NCBI GenBank assembly: GCA_023416735.1
Contig: JAEZGX010000011.1
Coordinates: forward strand, 62,001-126,000
Origin: Verrucomicrobiota bacterium
Lineage (GTDB): Bacteria; Verrucomicrobiota; Verrucomicrobiia; Opitutales; Opitutaceae
DNA length: 64,000 nucleotides
Reading direction: 5' to 3'
Both the position numbers and the translations under genes were made by a program. The notes beneath the pieces were generated by a model that saw only the letters and a program-made list of their open reading frames with translations, was not told the DNA's origin and ran no database searches. Positions 41,850-50,460 of this stretch are shown in pieces (the stretch's first letter is position 1; each line of letters begins with the position of its first letter).

Positions 41850-42689
41850 GTGCCTCCCGCCATCCTCCAGCCGGGCGAAAAGCCTCCGAGCTTCGACGCG
41901 CAATCTCGCGCCCCCAGTGTTTCTGGATCTCACCAAACCTTCTACGGGTCATTACCCACCGAAGGCGTGCACTGCGCGCGGAATCCAAAGTGGGCGCCCA
42001 TACAATCGATCCTCCGCAGTCTTCTCAGGCCCCTGCTTATCACCGCAGCAACATGCGCGTTTGCAGCTGAGACAGGCCCTAGCCCGCTTCAGCTGCGTGA
42101 CGGCCGAAAGTTCGATCGCTGGCGCATAGTAGGAGAATCGTCTGATTCTGTAACTATTCGCTATAAAGAGGGCCTGGCAAAGGTAGACAAACGGCAGCTC
42201 CCCGACGCGTTGCGAGCGCAATACCCCTATGATGAGCAGGGAGCCAAAGAAGAGCGGGCGACCAGCGAAAGGCTGCGACGCGAACGAGAGCTACGTCAGG
42301 CGGAGCAACGGCGTCGCGCGGAACGCGCGTTGGAAGCCGAGCGAAAAAAGCAGACAGACATAGCCGAGGCGGCTGAGGTCGTGATCGATGCCTCCACGCG
42401 AAAGCAAATCACTGCTGCGGTGAAGGCGCACGCGGAACGTTTCTTCCGTTATGAGTATCAACCCGCCACTCCAGGAAAAATTATCTCTATAACGGTGGAC
42501 GTTTCTGCGGAACCGCCGATCCCCTGGACGGGATGGAAAAACAGATATGAGGTGCGTGGTCGCGGGTATCTCCAATTTTATAATTCTCACTACCGGAGCG
42601 GTGGCTTTGATCGCTCGGCCCGTGATTATCGCGCCATAATCGAGCTCGTTGACGGGCAGATTGAAATCACCTCTTTCGAGCTGCGATAG
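41850..42689 (+). CDS. Protein of unknown function with coiled coil, atypical composition
   Basis: About 279 residues from the GTG at 41850; the start is uncertain and the first ~60 residues may be untranslated. A hydrophobic segment (ILRSLLRPLLITAATCAFAAET) looks like a signal peptide ending near residue 73. Then come an SHD1/Sh3-like strand pattern (LQLRDGRKFDRWRIVGESSD, VTIRYKEGLAKVDKRQLPD), a highly charged coiled coil (EERATSERLRRERELRQAEQ onward, about 110-165) and a C-terminal beta-rich part. Its bases are clearly less GC-rich and its codons less C-ending than the neighbours, which suggests a transferred or less expressed gene. Confidence 0.65.
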   Translation: MPPAILQPGEKPPSFDAQSRAPSVSGSHQTFYGSLPTEGVHCARNPKWAPIQSILRSLLRPLLITAATCAFAAETGPSPLQLRDGRKFDRWRIVGESSDSVTIRYKEGLAKVDKRQLPDALRAQYPYDEQGAKEERATSERLRRERELRQAEQRRRAERALEAERKKQTDIAEAAEVVIDASTRKQITAAVKAHAERFFRYEYQPATPGKIISITVDVSAEPPIPWTGWKNRYEVRGRGYLQFYNSHYRSGGFDRSARDYRAIIELVDGQIEITSFELR

Positions 42690-43072
42690 GGAATCACGTT
42701 CATCGTGCGTAAGGGCCCCCGAGCCATTGAAACCCACTTCGCTAATCGCTACCCCCAAAAACTCAGTTTTCCGGTGACCACTTGGATGAGCACCGCCGGT
42801 GGCCCTCACCGGCCGCGCCGTTCTAGCGTTCCGGATCGCGATGGAGACACGCGATCACGCCACGATCTTGCCCGCCGATCGATGATCGATCCAGTGCCCT
42901 GCGACGCGCCTCGGCGCCAGCGCACCGGTTCCACAGATTGTCGTCCTGTCGCGAGGTAAAGCGGTCCCGTGTGGTCACGCATCTGTAGCCAAACTGAAGC
43001 CGAAAAGCGTCCAGCTACGTCAAATCTGTTTCCTCCAGCCACCGTTTCCCCATTTCTACTCTGAAAACGCGT
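42690..43072. other. Gene-free region before tRNA-Leu
   Basis: 383 bases between the coiled-coil gene and the tRNA. It holds a GC hairpin (CCGGTG at 42796-42801 with CACCGG at 42807-42812) and a self-complementary GATCGATGATCGATC near 42877. Small open frames exist on both strands, but none has family character or a start signal. Confidence 0.5.
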
Positions 43073-43156
43073 TGGTGCTCGGGACAGGACTTGAACCTGC
43101 ACGCCTTACGGCAACGGCTTCTAAGACCGTCGTGTCTGCCATTCCACCACCCGAGC
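43073..43156 (-). tRNA. tRNA-Leu (anticodon UAG)
   Basis: A full class II tRNA reads on the minus strand from GCTCGGG (43156-43150) to CCCGAGC-A-CCA (43083-43073), giving a seven-pair acceptor stem, discriminator A and an encoded CCA. The anticodon stem ACGGT pairs with GCCGT round the loop CTTAGAA, so the anticodon is TAG. A long variable arm (TTGCCGTAAGGCGT region) and the T-loop GTTCAAGTC are clear. Leu is the expected amino acid for this class and anticodon. It is the only tRNA found in the window. Confidence 0.95.
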
Positions 43157-43220
43157 GCAAACGTGGTTCGGGGATTTCATTTCAGCGCCTGCACGACGCA
43201 AGCGAGGAATCCTTCTGCTT

Positions 43221-43246
43221 CGCGCCTTCTGCGCCTCTTCGCGGCC
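43221..43246. repeat. GCGCCTTCTGCGCCTCTTCGCGG word
   Basis: CGCGCCTTCTGCGCCTCTTC followed by GCGG, a near copy of the word at 19091-19120. In both places an ATCCGTG/TTCGTG array is close by. Confidence 0.75.
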
Positions 43247-43310
43247 AAAAATCCAGCTGCCCTATTCCGAACAGCTCCGCGATTGAACACTAAGCAGCCT
43301 GTCGCGTTGG

Positions 43311-43343
43311 ATCATCCGTGTTGATCCGTGTCCATCCGTGGTA
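43311..43343. repeat. ATCCGTG word array
   Basis: ATCATCCGTGTTGATCCGTG followed by TCCATCCGTGGT: three ATCCGTG units at 10-11-base spacing, the A/C variant of the TTCGTG arrays. It lies between tRNA-Leu and sufE. Confidence 0.8.
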
Positions 43344-43379
43344 AATTCATCTTCCGCGGCGCCGGTTCAGTTTCCCGGC

Positions 43380-43841
43380 CTACACGCCCGCCGCGCGCTC
43401 GCGATTCAACCACACTTTCGCCGCGCTCTTCATTCGCGTGAGGATGTAATACACCGTCTGGCTCCGTAGCCGCACGAGTTGCCCACCCACAATCTTCGGC
43501 ACGAAGTCCTGGGGCACCTCCAACACCGCCTCGGGCGTCGCGCCGTCCAGACCTTTGCACAGGATCGAGGTCATCGCGCGCGTCAGCGTCTGCACGTGCG
43601 GCCCGAGCGTAATCCTAAAATGCGCCGCCCGCGTGCCCGGCTCCACACGCAGAAACACGCCCACCGTGTCCGTGCACTCCTCATCCTTCCGTGTGTCCTC
43701 GAGATCGAAACTCTCTCCGGGCTTCGGTGCACACGCCGCCGCGCTGTCCGCGTAAGCGATCAGATTCTCCCGCTTCTCGTCTTCCGACAGCACATCGAAG
43801 AACTCAACAATCTCGGCCAGGTTCGGCGGATAGTGTGACAT
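43380..43841 (-). CDS. sufE: SufE-family sulfur acceptor
   Basis: 153-residue protein that takes persulfide sulfur from a cysteine desulfurase during Fe-S cluster building. The family fold is visible from LAEIVEFFDVLSEDEKRENL at the start. The acceptor cysteine lies in DEECTDTVGVF near residue 56. GPHVQTLTRAMTSILCKGLDG is the conserved middle region. SufE usually partners SufS, but no sufS or suf operon is nearby; a two-domain sulfurtransferase is the next gene upstream on the same strand, which fits sulfur trafficking. Confidence 0.9.
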   Translation of the reverse strand: MSHYPPNLAEIVEFFDVLSEDEKRENLIAYADSAAACAPKPGESFDLEDTRKDEECTDTVGVFLRVEPGTRAAHFRITLGPHVQTLTRAMTSILCKGLDGATPEAVLEVPQDFVPKIVGGQLVRLRSQTVYYILTRMKSAAKVWLNRERAAGV

Positions 43842-43856
43842 TTCAAATCAGCAAAA

Positions 43857-43924
43857 CCACAGATCGCTCAGATGAACACGGATAAAATCGATCCGTGGCC
43901 ATCCGTGTTCATCCGTGGTTCACT
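43857..43924. repeat. Inverted ATCCGTG word array between sufE and the rhodanese gene
   Basis: The left part has ATGAACACGGAT and the right part ATCCGTGTTCATCCGTGG, with ATCCGTGGCC between them, so the array can fold on itself. It fills the 86-base gap between two minus-strand genes and may also form a hairpin in their shared transcript. Confidence 0.8.
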
Positions 43925-43927
43925 TTA

Positions 43928-44803
43928 TCACCCCGGCTGCTCCCCCTTCACGATCGGCGAACGCACCATGTTGCCCCACTCGGTCCAGGAACCATCGTAG
44001 TTCCGCACCTTGTCATACCCGAGCAGATACGTGAGCACGAACCAGGTGTGGCTCGACCGCTCGCCGATGCGGCAATACGCGATGATGTCATCGTCCTTCT
44101 TCAACCCGAGATTCTCGGTGTAGATCTTTTTCAACTCGTCGAAGGTCTTGAACGTCCCGTCATCGTTCGCCGCGATCTTCCAGGGCACGCTGCGCGCACC
44201 CGGCACGTGTCCGCCTCGCAACACACCTTCCTGCGGATACTCCGGCATGTGCGTGATCTCGCCCTTGTATTCGCCCGGCGAACGCACGTCGATCAGCGGC
44301 CGGCGCGCTTTCGCATGCTCGAGCGTATCCACATAGAAAGCACGGATCTCGTCGTCCCGCCGCTTCGCCGGCACCGGGTATTCCGTTCGTGGATACTTCG
44401 GTTTTTCGCGCGTGATGGGACGCCCCTCCGCCTTCCACTTCGCACTGCCGCCATCGAGCAGTTTCACTCTCTCGTGTCCGAACAGCCGAAAGGCCCACAG
44501 CGCATACGCCGCCCACCAGTTCGATTTGTCGCCGTAAAACACGACCGTCGTGTCCGGGCCGATCCCGTTTTTCGCGCACACGTCGGCAAATTTCTCCGGG
44601 GACACATAGTCTCGCTGCGTCTCCTCTTGGAGATCGCCACGCCAGTCGATGTGCACCGCACCCGGGATGTGCCCGGTATCGTAGAGGAGAACATCCTCGT
44701 TGCTCTCCACGATCCGGATCGCCGGATCGTTCAAATGCTCCTGCAACCAGGCGCCGTCGACCAACACCTCCGGATGCGCATACGCGGAAAACTTCGGATT
44801 CAT
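43928..44803 (-). CDS. Thiosulfate sulfurtransferase (two-domain rhodanese)
   Basis: 291-residue protein with two rhodanese domains. Domain 1 (residues ~10-130) lacks a catalytic cysteine. Domain 2 has the active loop YCRIGERSSHTWF near 230 with the persulfide cysteine. The CRIGERS loop is that of the actinobacterial CysA2/SseC-like thiosulfate sulfurtransferases rather than CRKGVT mercaptopyruvate enzymes, so thiosulfate-to-cyanide/thiol sulfur transfer is expected. The ATG at 44803 is chosen; ATG 44815 adds four residues. sufE is next downstream. Confidence 0.92.
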   Translation of the reverse strand: MNPKFSAYAHPEVLVDGAWLQEHLNDPAIRIVESNEDVLLYDTGHIPGAVHIDWRGDLQEETQRDYVSPEKFADVCAKNGIGPDTTVVFYGDKSNWWAAYALWAFRLFGHERVKLLDGGSAKWKAEGRPITREKPKYPRTEYPVPAKRRDDEIRAFYVDTLEHAKARRPLIDVRSPGEYKGEITHMPEYPQEGVLRGGHVPGARSVPWKIAANDDGTFKTFDELKKIYTENLGLKKDDDIIAYCRIGERSSHTWFVLTYLLGYDKVRNYDGSWTEWGNMVRSPIVKGEQPG

Positions 44804-45003
44804 GCCTTGGATCATGCGGCTTGCTTCGCGGGGCGCAACCGACTCCGCCCGTCATAAGCGGCCCCGCCGCGCATCGACGCACGCGACCGTTCATCCCGCT
44901 CGTCTTGACGATCCTTGCGCCGGGAAACATCAACCTTCTGCAGCTTTCCCCGCGCGAACGACTTCGCTCGATCGCGATCCCGCTACCCCTCCCAGCCCGC
45001 TCC

Positions 45004-46044
45004 ATGATCACAAGATATCTGCGCCTGGCTCTTCTCGCCTTCTGCAGCACGGCGCAAGCCGTCGCCGCGTTCCCGACGGGAACAGTCGTCACCGGCTCGA
45101 TCTCTTCCCGGCACCTCGAAAACGCCATGGGCGAGAACCCCACGCGCGCCATCTCCGTGTATCTGCCACCCGACTACAACACGAGCCAGACGCACTATCC
45201 GGTCATCTACTTCCTTCACGGTTTCACCGGCGACAACACGATGCTGAAGCGCATCGCTCCGCTGCTCGATCAGGCAATCGCCACGCGTCGCATTCGACCG
45301 TTCATCATGGCGATTCCCGACCACAAGACGACCTACGACGGCAGTTTCTACAGCAACTCCGGCGTGTTCGGAAACTGGGAAGACTTCACCGTCCGCGACG
45401 TCGTCGGCTACGTGGACACGCATTTCCGCACGCTCGCTGAGCGCGGAAGCCGCGGCATCACCGGCCACAGCATGGGCGGTTACGGCGCGTTGTTGCTGGC
45501 GATGAAACATCCCGAGGTCTTCAGCACCGTTTACGCGCTGAGTCCCGGCGCGCTCGCCATCGTCCGGGAATATGGCCCCAACAGCGACACCTACCGCAGT
45601 CTCGCCTCCGTCACCTCGATGGAGGAACTCGCCCAAACCTACTTCGGCAAAGTCGTCATCGCCTTCGGCCGTTCGTGGTCCCCCAACCCCGACAAGCCGC
45701 CGTTCTACTGCGATCTGCCTTTCGATTTCTCCACCGGCCATCTGGTCGTCAACGAAGACGCCCTCCGCAAATGGCAGGCCAACATGCCGCTCTACATGAT
45801 CGACGATTATCGCGAAAACCTGCTGAAGCTGCGCGCGATCAAATTCGACTGGGGCCGCAACGCCGGCGAACGCTTCACCCTCCAGTGCGACATGTTCAGC
45901 CAGCGTTTGGAAAACGCCGGCATCACTCACTTCGCCGAGGAATACATCGGCACCCACACGAGCGACATCTACACGCCTTCCGGTCGCCTCCCGCAACAAA
46001 TGCTGCCGTTCTTCGATCACTACTTGGACTTCGCCTCCAACTGA
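45004..46044 (+). CDS. Exported alpha/beta-hydrolase esterase (esterase D family)
   Basis: 346-residue secreted esterase. A signal peptide covers residues 1-27 (MITRYLRLALLAFCSTAQAVAA). The oxyanion loop is YFLHGFTGDN near 75, the nucleophile elbow GHSMGGYGALLL near 156, and a possible catalytic His is in EEYIGTHTSDIY near 322. The family (PF00756) includes feruloyl esterases, S-formylglutathione hydrolases and mycolyltransferases. The ATG at 45004 starts the signal; the frame further upstream is spurious. Only 20 bases separate it from the next secreted esterase. Confidence 0.88.
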   Translation: MITRYLRLALLAFCSTAQAVAAFPTGTVVTGSISSRHLENAMGENPTRAISVYLPPDYNTSQTHYPVIYFLHGFTGDNTMLKRIAPLLDQAIATRRIRPFIMAIPDHKTTYDGSFYSNSGVFGNWEDFTVRDVVGYVDTHFRTLAERGSRGITGHSMGGYGALLLAMKHPEVFSTVYALSPGALAIVREYGPNSDTYRSLASVTSMEELAQTYFGKVVIAFGRSWSPNPDKPPFYCDLPFDFSTGHLVVNEDALRKWQANMPLYMIDDYRENLLKLRAIKFDWGRNAGERFTLQCDMFSQRLENAGITHFAEEYIGTHTSDIYTPSGRLPQQMLPFFDHYLDFASN

Positions 46045-46064
46045 CACTTCTCTCGATCAACCCC

Positions 46065-47306
46065 ATGAAACGTTTGTTACCCTGCCTCGCATTGAGCCTG
46101 ATCCTCTCGTCCGCCACCGCGGCCGACGTCGATTCGCAACAGCCGCAAACATTCGCCGTCGCACTCGATCCCGCCTCGCACGGCACGTTCTCCCTCGATC
46201 CGGCGTTGCCGCCCAATGGCCGCTACCCAGCCGGCACCGTCGTCAAGGTGACCACCAAGCCTGACGCCGGCTACACGCTCGATGCGGGCTACTACTCCGT
46301 GCCGGGTCGCTGGGGCGCGATGTATCACGAATCCATGACACCGACGTTCGAGGTCACGATTGATCGCGACAAAAACATCGGCGCTTCCTTCATCGAGCAA
46401 TCCGCCGTGGCCCACCTTGATGTGCGTCACAACATCGTTTACGCCCAGCCCGGCGTGAAGCCGTTGAAGTATGACGTCTTCTCCCCCAAGGGCGCGAAAA
46501 ACCTTCCCATCATCGTCATCATCCACGGCGGCGGCTGGACCACCAACAACGAGGACGTGATGCGCGGACTCGCCCGCGAACTCACGAAGGGCGGAAAGTT
46601 CGTCGCGTGCAGCATCGACTATCGCTGGCTGGGCAAGGCCGATGGCGACACCACCGCGAACACGATGGCGAATCTCATCGAGGATTGTTACGGCGCCATC
46701 GCTCACATCATGGAGCACGCGGCCGATTACGGCGGCGATCCCACGCGCATCGGCGTCACCGGTGACAGCGCGGGCGGCCACTTGTCGGCATCGATTTCCT
46801 TGATGGTCGAGCGCATCGGCGAACGCGGCTTTGGCCGCGAATCCGGAGTGTTCGAATTCAAACCCACCTATCTCCCTTCCGGAAAAAGCGTCGCCCAAGT
46901 GCGATCCGAGATGCTGAAAGCCATCCGCGCCGCCGCCCCGAGCTATGGCGTGTTCGCCGGCGATTTCTTGAAGGCCGACGCGGAAAATCCCGCGGCCGAC
47001 GAAACCTGGAATCGCGCCATCATGCCGCTTTACTCCATTCCCGACGCCGCCACGCGCGCTGTGCCGCAATACCTCACCCGCGGCACAAAGGATCCGCTCA
47101 TCACCGACCAGATGAACGTCGACTTCATGGAAGCGCTCGTCGCGAAAGGCCAGCGCGTGCAATACGTGCAGATCGGCGGCGCCCAGCACGCGTTCTTCGA
47201 CTGGAAACCCGACGCCCAAACCAAAAATACTTTCCATCACTACGGCGTTTATTACGCCGCGGAAATGAAAGCGTTCTTCGCCTCGGTGCTCTACGCGGAC
47301 AAGTGA
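46065..47306 (+). CDS. Exported esterase with an N-terminal InlB-like repeat domain
   Basis: 413-residue secreted alpha/beta-hydrolase (BD-FAE class). Residues 1-20 are a signal peptide. Residues about 30-105 resemble the bacterial 'GTV-x-L-x-P ... YPAGT-V-x-V-T ... AGY' repeat module (GTFSLDPALPPNGRYPAGTV, KNIGASFIEQS), which usually occurs as surface-protein repeats. The hydrolase part has IHGGGWTTNNED near 148, the nucleophile GDSAGGHLSAS near 232, and the His in GAQHAFFD near 376. A polysaccharide deacetylating or feruloyl role is typical of the class. It is probably an operon with the preceding esterase. Confidence 0.87.
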   Translation: MKRLLPCLALSLILSSATAADVDSQQPQTFAVALDPASHGTFSLDPALPPNGRYPAGTVVKVTTKPDAGYTLDAGYYSVPGRWGAMYHESMTPTFEVTIDRDKNIGASFIEQSAVAHLDVRHNIVYAQPGVKPLKYDVFSPKGAKNLPIIVIIHGGGWTTNNEDVMRGLARELTKGGKFVACSIDYRWLGKADGDTTANTMANLIEDCYGAIAHIMEHAADYGGDPTRIGVTGDSAGGHLSASISLMVERIGERGFGRESGVFEFKPTYLPSGKSVAQVRSEMLKAIRAAAPSYGVFAGDFLKADAENPAADETWNRAIMPLYSIPDAATRAVPQYLTRGTKDPLITDQMNVDFMEALVAKGQRVQYVQIGGAQHAFFDWKPDAQTKNTFHHYGVYYAAEMKAFFASVLYADK

Positions 47307-47318
47307 GCGATCTCACTT
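47301..47318. terminator. Bidirectional hairpin at convergent gene ends
   Basis: AAGTGAG (47301-47307), CGAT loop, CTCACTT (47312-47318): a perfect seven-base stem that contains the stop codon of the esterase gene and reaches the stop of the convergent PEP-CTERM gene. It lacks a T-run, so its use as a terminator is inferred from placement. Confidence 0.4.
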
Positions 47319-50300
47319 CCTCGCGGAGGAACGGCGTATCCAAAAAATCAGCACCAGCATCGCCCCGGCGGCAATCGCCGCCGACGCGGCGGGCTCCGGG
47401 ATGGCCGCCGCCGTGACCGACAGCGTTCCGGCGGAATAGAGGGCGCTCGTATCCCATAACAGATCCGGAGCCAGGGTCGGCAGCAGCAAGCTCGCGAACT
47501 CACCGGCCGAGCTTTCGAAGCCAAAAAGATCGAAGCTTGCTCCTGCTTCCGGAACAAAGCTGTCGATCAAGGTCAGCTGCAATGTCCCGCCAAACGTCAC
47601 CGAGCCCGACACGTCGATCGCATCGAAACTTAAGCCCCGCGCCGTGCCGCCGATCTCCATCATCGTCGTGCCCAACAAGGTCAGATCGCCCGTGACCGTC
47701 AGCAAACCGGCCGAGTTTCCCGGTGCGAGCGTGCCACCCTCCGATACCGTGAGCGACGCGAGCGTGCCCGTGCCGGAAAGGAATCCACCGTCCTGCACCG
47801 TCGCCGTCCCGGTGAAGGTGGCGCCCGTCGTGTTCACGTTTCCGCCTTCCACCACCAGCGTTCCTCCGACCGATCCGCTGTAAACCTGGTCCACGCGCAC
47901 GATCTGCGTGCCGGCATAATTCGCGAGCCCCGTCGTCGCGCCGCCGCGAACGTCGATCGCGTTTGGGATGGCAAAGCCATTGAGATCGAGCATCCCGCCA
48001 TCGACCCGCACGAGCCCTGTGCCAAAGGCAGTCGTGTTTTCTGCGCGCAGCGTGCCGGCAGAAAGCGTGGTGCCGCCAGCGTAAGTGTTCGCGCCCGCCA
48101 ACGTCAGCGCTCCTTCGCCAATTTTCGCGAGTTGCCCCGCTCCACTCACGACGTGGCTGTGCGTGACATCGAAGCCGCTGGTGTCGACCGCCGCACCGCT
48201 TGCGCCAAGTTCGAATCCACGCAGGTCGTCGAACGCAGCGTCGTAGCGGATGCCGCCGCCATCCAGCCTGAGCGTTCCGCTGCCCAGTCGGTTGTCGGCA
48301 TCGATCGCCAGCACTCCCCCGTTGACCGTCGTGCCGCCGGCGTAGCTGTTCGCGCCCGAAAGCGTTTGGACGCCAGCTCCTGTTTTCACCAAAGCGCCCG
48401 CGCCGGAAATCTCTCCGGCGAATTCATGGGCGGAGTCGGCGGCTGTCGAAACCGTGAGCGTTCCGCTGCCGAGCGCTACGACGCCGTTTCCGGACAGCCC
48501 GGCGATCGCCTGCGAATGTCCCGCGAGATCGAGTATGGCATTCGCCCCCACGGAAACGCTGGCCGCTGAGCTCAACGTGTTCACCGCCTGTGTCTGCAAT
48601 GTGCCGGCATCAACGCGCAGCGCGCCTTCAAAGGTATTTGCACCCATCCAAATCATCGTCGCCTCGCCTTGCTTCACGAACGTGCCCTCGCCCGTCAGCG
48701 AGCCGGCCCAATAATTAAGCACCCGAGTCAGACCCGTCAGAGTCGCGCCGCCCAGTTGCACCGTGCTCGTATTGAATTGCCCCGTCGCAGCATCGTAGGA
48801 ATCGAGATCGCCCACCGTCTGATCATACCCCGCGAGATCCACGACCGCTCCATTGAGAACGAACAACGCCGATCCTGCGCTCAATACATTCTCCGCGCCT
48901 ACCCGCAACGTGCCGCCCCGCAGAAAGGTGGCGCCCGTGTGGCTTGCAACGCCATTGAGCACGAGCGTGCCGCTGCCCGACTTCACAAAATCGCCGAGGC
49001 CTGTGATCGGTCCGGCCCAAGTCGTCGATCCGGTCCCCGCCAGATCGGACGCCACCGCAACTTCCAACGTGCCGCCCGCGATCTCCGCTCCGCCGGCATG
49101 ACCAATGCCTCCCGAAAGCACGAGGGTTCCCGCGCCGGTTTTTTCGAGTTCGCCGGCGCCCGCCGTCGCGCCGGTCCATTCGACGCGCGTCGATGCCGCC
49201 ACATCGAAATGCGCCGCGCCCGACAACGTCAGCAGACGATCCGACGAGGTGAAACTATCGGCCGTGCGCAGCGTGGTGCCATCGCCGAGTGTGAGCGCGG
49301 TATCCGGCGCGCCGAGATTCGCGTCCGAGGAGATCGCGAGCGCGCCTCCGCTCACCGTCGTCCCGCCCAGGTAAGTGTTCTCTCCGCTCAGCGTGAGTTC
49401 GCCGCTGCCGGTTTTTTCCAATCTGCCTTCGCCGAAAATGTCTCCATTCCAGCTCGCCTCGCCGGAGCGCACGCCGAGATAACCCACTCCGCCGCTCAAC
49501 TCCGTAGCGCGCGACGAAGACACGAAGCCGTCATTGAGCCACATGCCCGTGTTGACCCCGAAGGTCACGGCCGTGTCAGGTGCGCCGAGATTTTCATCCG
49601 TGAACACTTCCAGGTCCCCCGCCGCGATGTGAGTGCCGCCGGCGTAGGTATTCGCGCCGGAGAGGAGGATTATCCCGGATCCTTTTTTCACGAAAGCGCC
49701 GTCGCCCGAAATATCGCCGGTCAATGAAACCGTCAACCCGTAGTAGATGGAGTAATTGTCCGCCTCGAGCGTGGCCTGCCCGGCAAGAACGACGTCGTTG
49801 GGCAGTGCAACCGAAGCTCCGCGGCGGGGACTTATGAAACGCACGGACCCATTGGCGACGTGCAACGTCGTGGCCGAACTCATGCTCTCCATACTGGAAT
49901 AGAGCATCAGCACCGCGTGGCTGTTGGTCACATAAACATTTCCGAGCACCTGGCTGAGGTTGGGCAGGTTCAAGTAGCCGCCGACGAGATGGAAGTCGCC
50001 AGGACCGTCCATGATAAAATGCTGCTGGAAATAGTCCTCGGCTGCTCCGGTGACACGAAGCGAAGAACCCTCCGTCAGGGTGTAGTAATAAGTATAGCCA
50101 GGCGTGAGATGCGCGGAATCCCACGTCGCGGTTTGATCACCATAAATGGTGTAATCCTCATACGCCTCTGGTTCATCCCCGGGACAGAAGATGCCGTCGG
50201 CCGGATCGGACATACATTCATCCTCTTGCCCGGAAACGTCGGATGAAAGCAGGCCAAATCCGGCTGCGCAGAGCACCGCACAGCGTGAAAGAAAAGATCC

Positions 50301-50324
50301 CAGGCGAAGTCGGAGCGGAAACAT
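47313..50324 (-). CDS. Autotransporter-type beta-strand-repeat surface protein with PEP-CTERM tail
   Basis: 1003-residue secreted protein. The N-terminus is a signal peptide (start MFPLRLRLGSFLSRCAVLCA; cleavage near SGQED). The body is a series of autotransporter-associated beta-strand repeats of the form LVKTGAGTLTLSGANTYAGGT-T-x-x-x-GTL (at least eight copies, for example ILLSGANTYAGGTHIAAGDL, LTLAGANTYAGGTTLSAGTL), which fold as a beta-helix. The C-terminus is a PEP-CTERM signal: AIPEPAASAAIAAG, a hydrophobic helix and the basic end RRSSARK. That predicts processing by an exosortase, which is not encoded here. The ATG at 50324 is chosen by the signal peptide. Confidence 0.92.
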   Translation of the reverse strand: MFPLRLRLGSFLSRCAVLCAAGFGLLSSDVSGQEDECMSDPADGIFCPGDEPEAYEDYTIYGDQTATWDSAHLTPGYTYYYTLTEGSSLRVTGAAEDYFQQHFIMDGPGDFHLVGGYLNLPNLSQVLGNVYVTNSHAVLMLYSSMESMSSATTLHVANGSVRFISPRRGASVALPNDVVLAGQATLEADNYSIYYGLTVSLTGDISGDGAFVKKGSGIILLSGANTYAGGTHIAAGDLEVFTDENLGAPDTAVTFGVNTGMWLNDGFVSSSRATELSGGVGYLGVRSGEASWNGDIFGEGRLEKTGSGELTLSGENTYLGGTTVSGGALAISSDANLGAPDTALTLGDGTTLRTADSFTSSDRLLTLSGAAHFDVAASTRVEWTGATAGAGELEKTGAGTLVLSGGIGHAGGAEIAGGTLEVAVASDLAGTGSTTWAGPITGLGDFVKSGSGTLVLNGVASHTGATFLRGGTLRVGAENVLSAGSALFVLNGAVVDLAGYDQTVGDLDSYDAATGQFNTSTVQLGGATLTGLTRVLNYWAGSLTGEGTFVKQGEATMIWMGANTFEGALRVDAGTLQTQAVNTLSSAASVSVGANAILDLAGHSQAIAGLSGNGVVALGSGTLTVSTAADSAHEFAGEISGAGALVKTGAGVQTLSGANSYAGGTTVNGGVLAIDADNRLGSGTLRLDGGGIRYDAAFDDLRGFELGASGAAVDTSGFDVTHSHVVSGAGQLAKIGEGALTLAGANTYAGGTTLSAGTLRAENTTAFGTGLVRVDGGMLDLNGFAIPNAIDVRGGATTGLANYAGTQIVRVDQVYSGSVGGTLVVEGGNVNTTGATFTGTATVQDGGFLSGTGTLASLTVSEGGTLAPGNSAGLLTVTGDLTLLGTTMMEIGGTARGLSFDAIDVSGSVTFGGTLQLTLIDSFVPEAGASFDLFGFESSAGEFASLLLPTLAPDLLWDTSALYSAGTLSVTAAAIPEPAASAAIAAGAMLVLIFWIRRSSARK

Positions 50325-50460
50325 GGAAGCCGCGGCGATATGAAACCGCGGCCAAAGACGAAAGCGGCAACCGGCCAACGGCATCCTCTGTCGCCGGACA
50401 GCACCGGCAGAGCGCTTTCACACTTGGGCTGATCGACCGCCAACGTCATGGTCTCTCGTG

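Noticed and set aside
42877..42891. GATCGATGATCGATC as a regulator binding palindrome
   Set aside because: It is short, lies far from any gene start, and consists only of overlapping GATC/CGAT tetramers expected by chance in such DNA.
42705..42959. 84-codon plus-strand frame before tRNA-Leu
   Set aside because: No start signal, no family character, arginine/proline-rich composition typical of chance frames in GC-rich DNA.
43857..43924. Attachment site or integron-like inverted repeat
   Set aside because: It is made only of ATCCGTG words found elsewhere, and no integrase gene is present.
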